In this document: positions 63,138 through 64,000 of the stretch, one piece after another
Layout of the letters: the number at the start of each line of letters is the position of its first letter
Position numbering within the stretch: position 1 is the stretch's first letter
DNA from: CAYLPT01 sp964385645
GTDB taxonomy: Bacteria > Armatimonadota > Hebobacteria > Hebobacterales > Hebobacteraceae
Direction: 5' to 3'
Assembly: GCA_964385645.1 (NCBI GenBank)
Contig: CAYLPT010000188.1
Span: 11,618-75,617 of the forward strand
DNA length: 64,000 nucleotides
The notes under the pieces: model-generated
Databases searched by the model: none
The model's input: only the letters and a program-made list of their open reading frames with translations
Told to the model about the DNA's origin: nothing
Made by a program: the position numbers and the translations under genes

Positions 63138-63533
63138 CTAGCGCCCCTGCTCGATGTCGCTCGGTTCCTCCCCCTGGGCCGTCTCCGGCTCCGGGGCGGT
63201 ATCCCCAGCAGTGGACCCCTCTGGCGCGGCTGGCATGGGCGCCGGCCCGGCGGACGGCTGCGCGACCCCCGCGGCCGGCCCGGCGAACTGCTCCCAGACG
63301 CCTGCGCGGACAAGCAGCGCGCGCACGGTGTCCGAGGGCTGGGCCCCCCGGCGGAGCCACCACAGCGCCCGCTCGCCGTCCACGGACACCTGGGGCGGCT
63401 CCGCGCGCGGGTCGTAGTGCCCGATCGCCTCCACGAACCGCCCGTCCCGGGGCGCGCCCGCGTCGGCCACCACCACCCGGTAGTAGGGCTGCTTCCTCTT
63501 GCCGATGCGCCGCAAGCGAATGCGAACTGCCAC
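63138..63533 (-). CDS. rpsP: 30S ribosomal protein S16
   Basis: 131 residues. Residues 1-80 are classical S16 (VRIRLRRIGKRKQPYYRVVVAD, FVEAIGHYDP and GAQPSDTVRALL). The last 50 residues are a low-complexity Ala/Pro/Glu tail, longer than usual. It supports folding of the 16S 5' domain. It follows ffh by 9 bp. Confidence 0.95.
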   Translation of the reverse strand: MAVRIRLRRIGKRKQPYYRVVVADAGAPRDGRFVEAIGHYDPRAEPPQVSVDGERALWWLRRGAQPSDTVRALLVRAGVWEQFAGPAAGVAQPSAGPAPMPAAPEGSTAGDTAPEPETAQGEEPSDIEQGR

Positions 63534-63542
63534 TTCTTCCTC

Positions 63543-64000
63543 CTAGGGCCTAAGCCGCGGCAGGCCCATCATCTTCGATGCCCGAGCGGCCCCTTCGCCG
63601 CCGGCGAACTGCTCCAGCATCTCCCGCATCTGCCGGAACTGCTTGAGCAGTACGTTCACCTCCTGGCGGCTCGCGCCACTGCCCCGGGCGATGCGCCGCC
63701 TTCTGCTCCCATCTATGATCTCCGGCCGCTGCCGCTCCTCCCGCGTCATGGACTGCACGATCGCCCTCATGCGGCGCAGCCGCCCTTCGTCCACCTCCAG
63801 GGGCGCTCGGCCCCGCAGGCGCGAGAGCCCCGGGATCATGTTCAGCAGCCCCTCCAGCGAGCCCATCTTGCCCAGCCGCTGGAGCTCCCGGAGGAAGTCG
63901 TTGAGGTCGAAGCGGCCCTCCCGCAGCCTCTGCTCCAGCCTCTCCGCCTCCCCCTCCTCAAGCGCGGCCTCCGCCTGCTCGATCAGCCCCAGCACATCGC
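63543..64000 (-). CDS. ffh: Signal recognition particle protein Ffh, C-terminal part (cut by window edge)
   Basis: The frame is open from the right edge to the stop at 63543, about 152 residues. It starts DVLGLIEQAEAALEEG, which follows the conserved GMGD of the NG domain. The methionine-rich M domain follows: NDFLRELQRLGKMGSLEGLLNMIPG and the RNA-binding RRRRIARGSGASRQEVNVLL (in part). The NG domain is outside the window. Ffh binds signal peptides and 4.5S RNA and docks with FtsY, encoded at the opposite end of this operon. Confidence 0.93.
   Translation of the reverse strand, partial: DVLGLIEQAEAALEEGEAERLEQRLREGRFDLNDFLRELQRLGKMGSLEGLLNMIPGLSRLRGRAPLEVDEGRLRRMRAIVQSMTREERQRPEIIDGSRRRRIARGSGASRQEVNVLLKQFRQMREMLEQFAGGEGAARASKMMGLPRLRP

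Overview
The window is a GC-rich (about 70% by eye), densely packed bacterial chromosome segment with no tRNA, rRNA, CRISPR array, insertion sequence or prophage that I could find. The best guess for the lineage is Armatimonadota or a near relative. The main evidence is a type IV pilin-like (DUF1559/H-X9-DG) protein at 13.7-14.8 kb with the FPVFARAREAAR signature, many secreted glycan-active proteins, and Firmicutes-like housekeeping genes (RicT, YlqD, KhpA, CsaB with DUF5693). This is inference from motifs, not a phylogeny.

Layout. 1-10.5 kb is accessory: a secreted agarase-like hydrolase cut by the left edge, a DMT exporter, an amidohydrolase, membrane proteins, a secreted probable beta-propeller protein, a GH2 protein whose acid/base Glu is Gln, and two decayed prepilin fragments. 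10.5-25 kb is envelope and signalling: a GT2-ChbG fusion diverging from an ArnT-like glycosyltransferase, the prepilin, an ANTAR response regulator diverging from a degenerate GAF histidine kinase, csaB with DUF5693, a second amidohydrolase, and a SpoIIE-type phosphatase diverging from an M23 peptidase. 26-32.7 kb holds cimA, and then on the minus strand a membrane protein gene, ribD-ribE-ribBA-ribH, dtd and an iscU-like gene. 32.7-43.7 kb holds mfd, ricT, an oxidoreductase, rpoZ-dnaJ, rplS-lepB-rnhB and an M48 protease.

43.7-53.3 kb is one long minus-strand operon, atpZ-atpI-atpBEFHAGDC-murA-mreB, joined by overlapping or abutting codons. It links ATP synthase to peptidoglycan precursor synthesis and the rod-shape cytoskeleton. 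A consensus promoter precedes it, and a terminator-like hairpin with seven U sits in the leader about 20 nt before the first gene.

53.4-61 kb carries a bifunctional-nuclease-family gene, a MazG-like gene, and a plus-strand run: ECF sigma factor, anti-sigma factor with a C-terminal STN-like domain, a secreted helical protein, a divergent MreB paralogue lacking two nucleotide-site acidic residues, aconitase and ftsY. The four-gene sigma to MreB-like stretch is my best candidate for an undescribed envelope system. The right end is the minus-strand ffh-rpsP-khpA-ylqD-rimM-trmD operon; ffh is cut by the edge.

Clear sigma70-like promoters precede mfd, cimA, rpoZ, rplS, the atp operon, the csaB pair, the rib operon and the ECF sigma gene. 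Several have an extended -10 of the form TGcTAnnaT, and at least two imply leaderless or nearly leaderless mRNAs.
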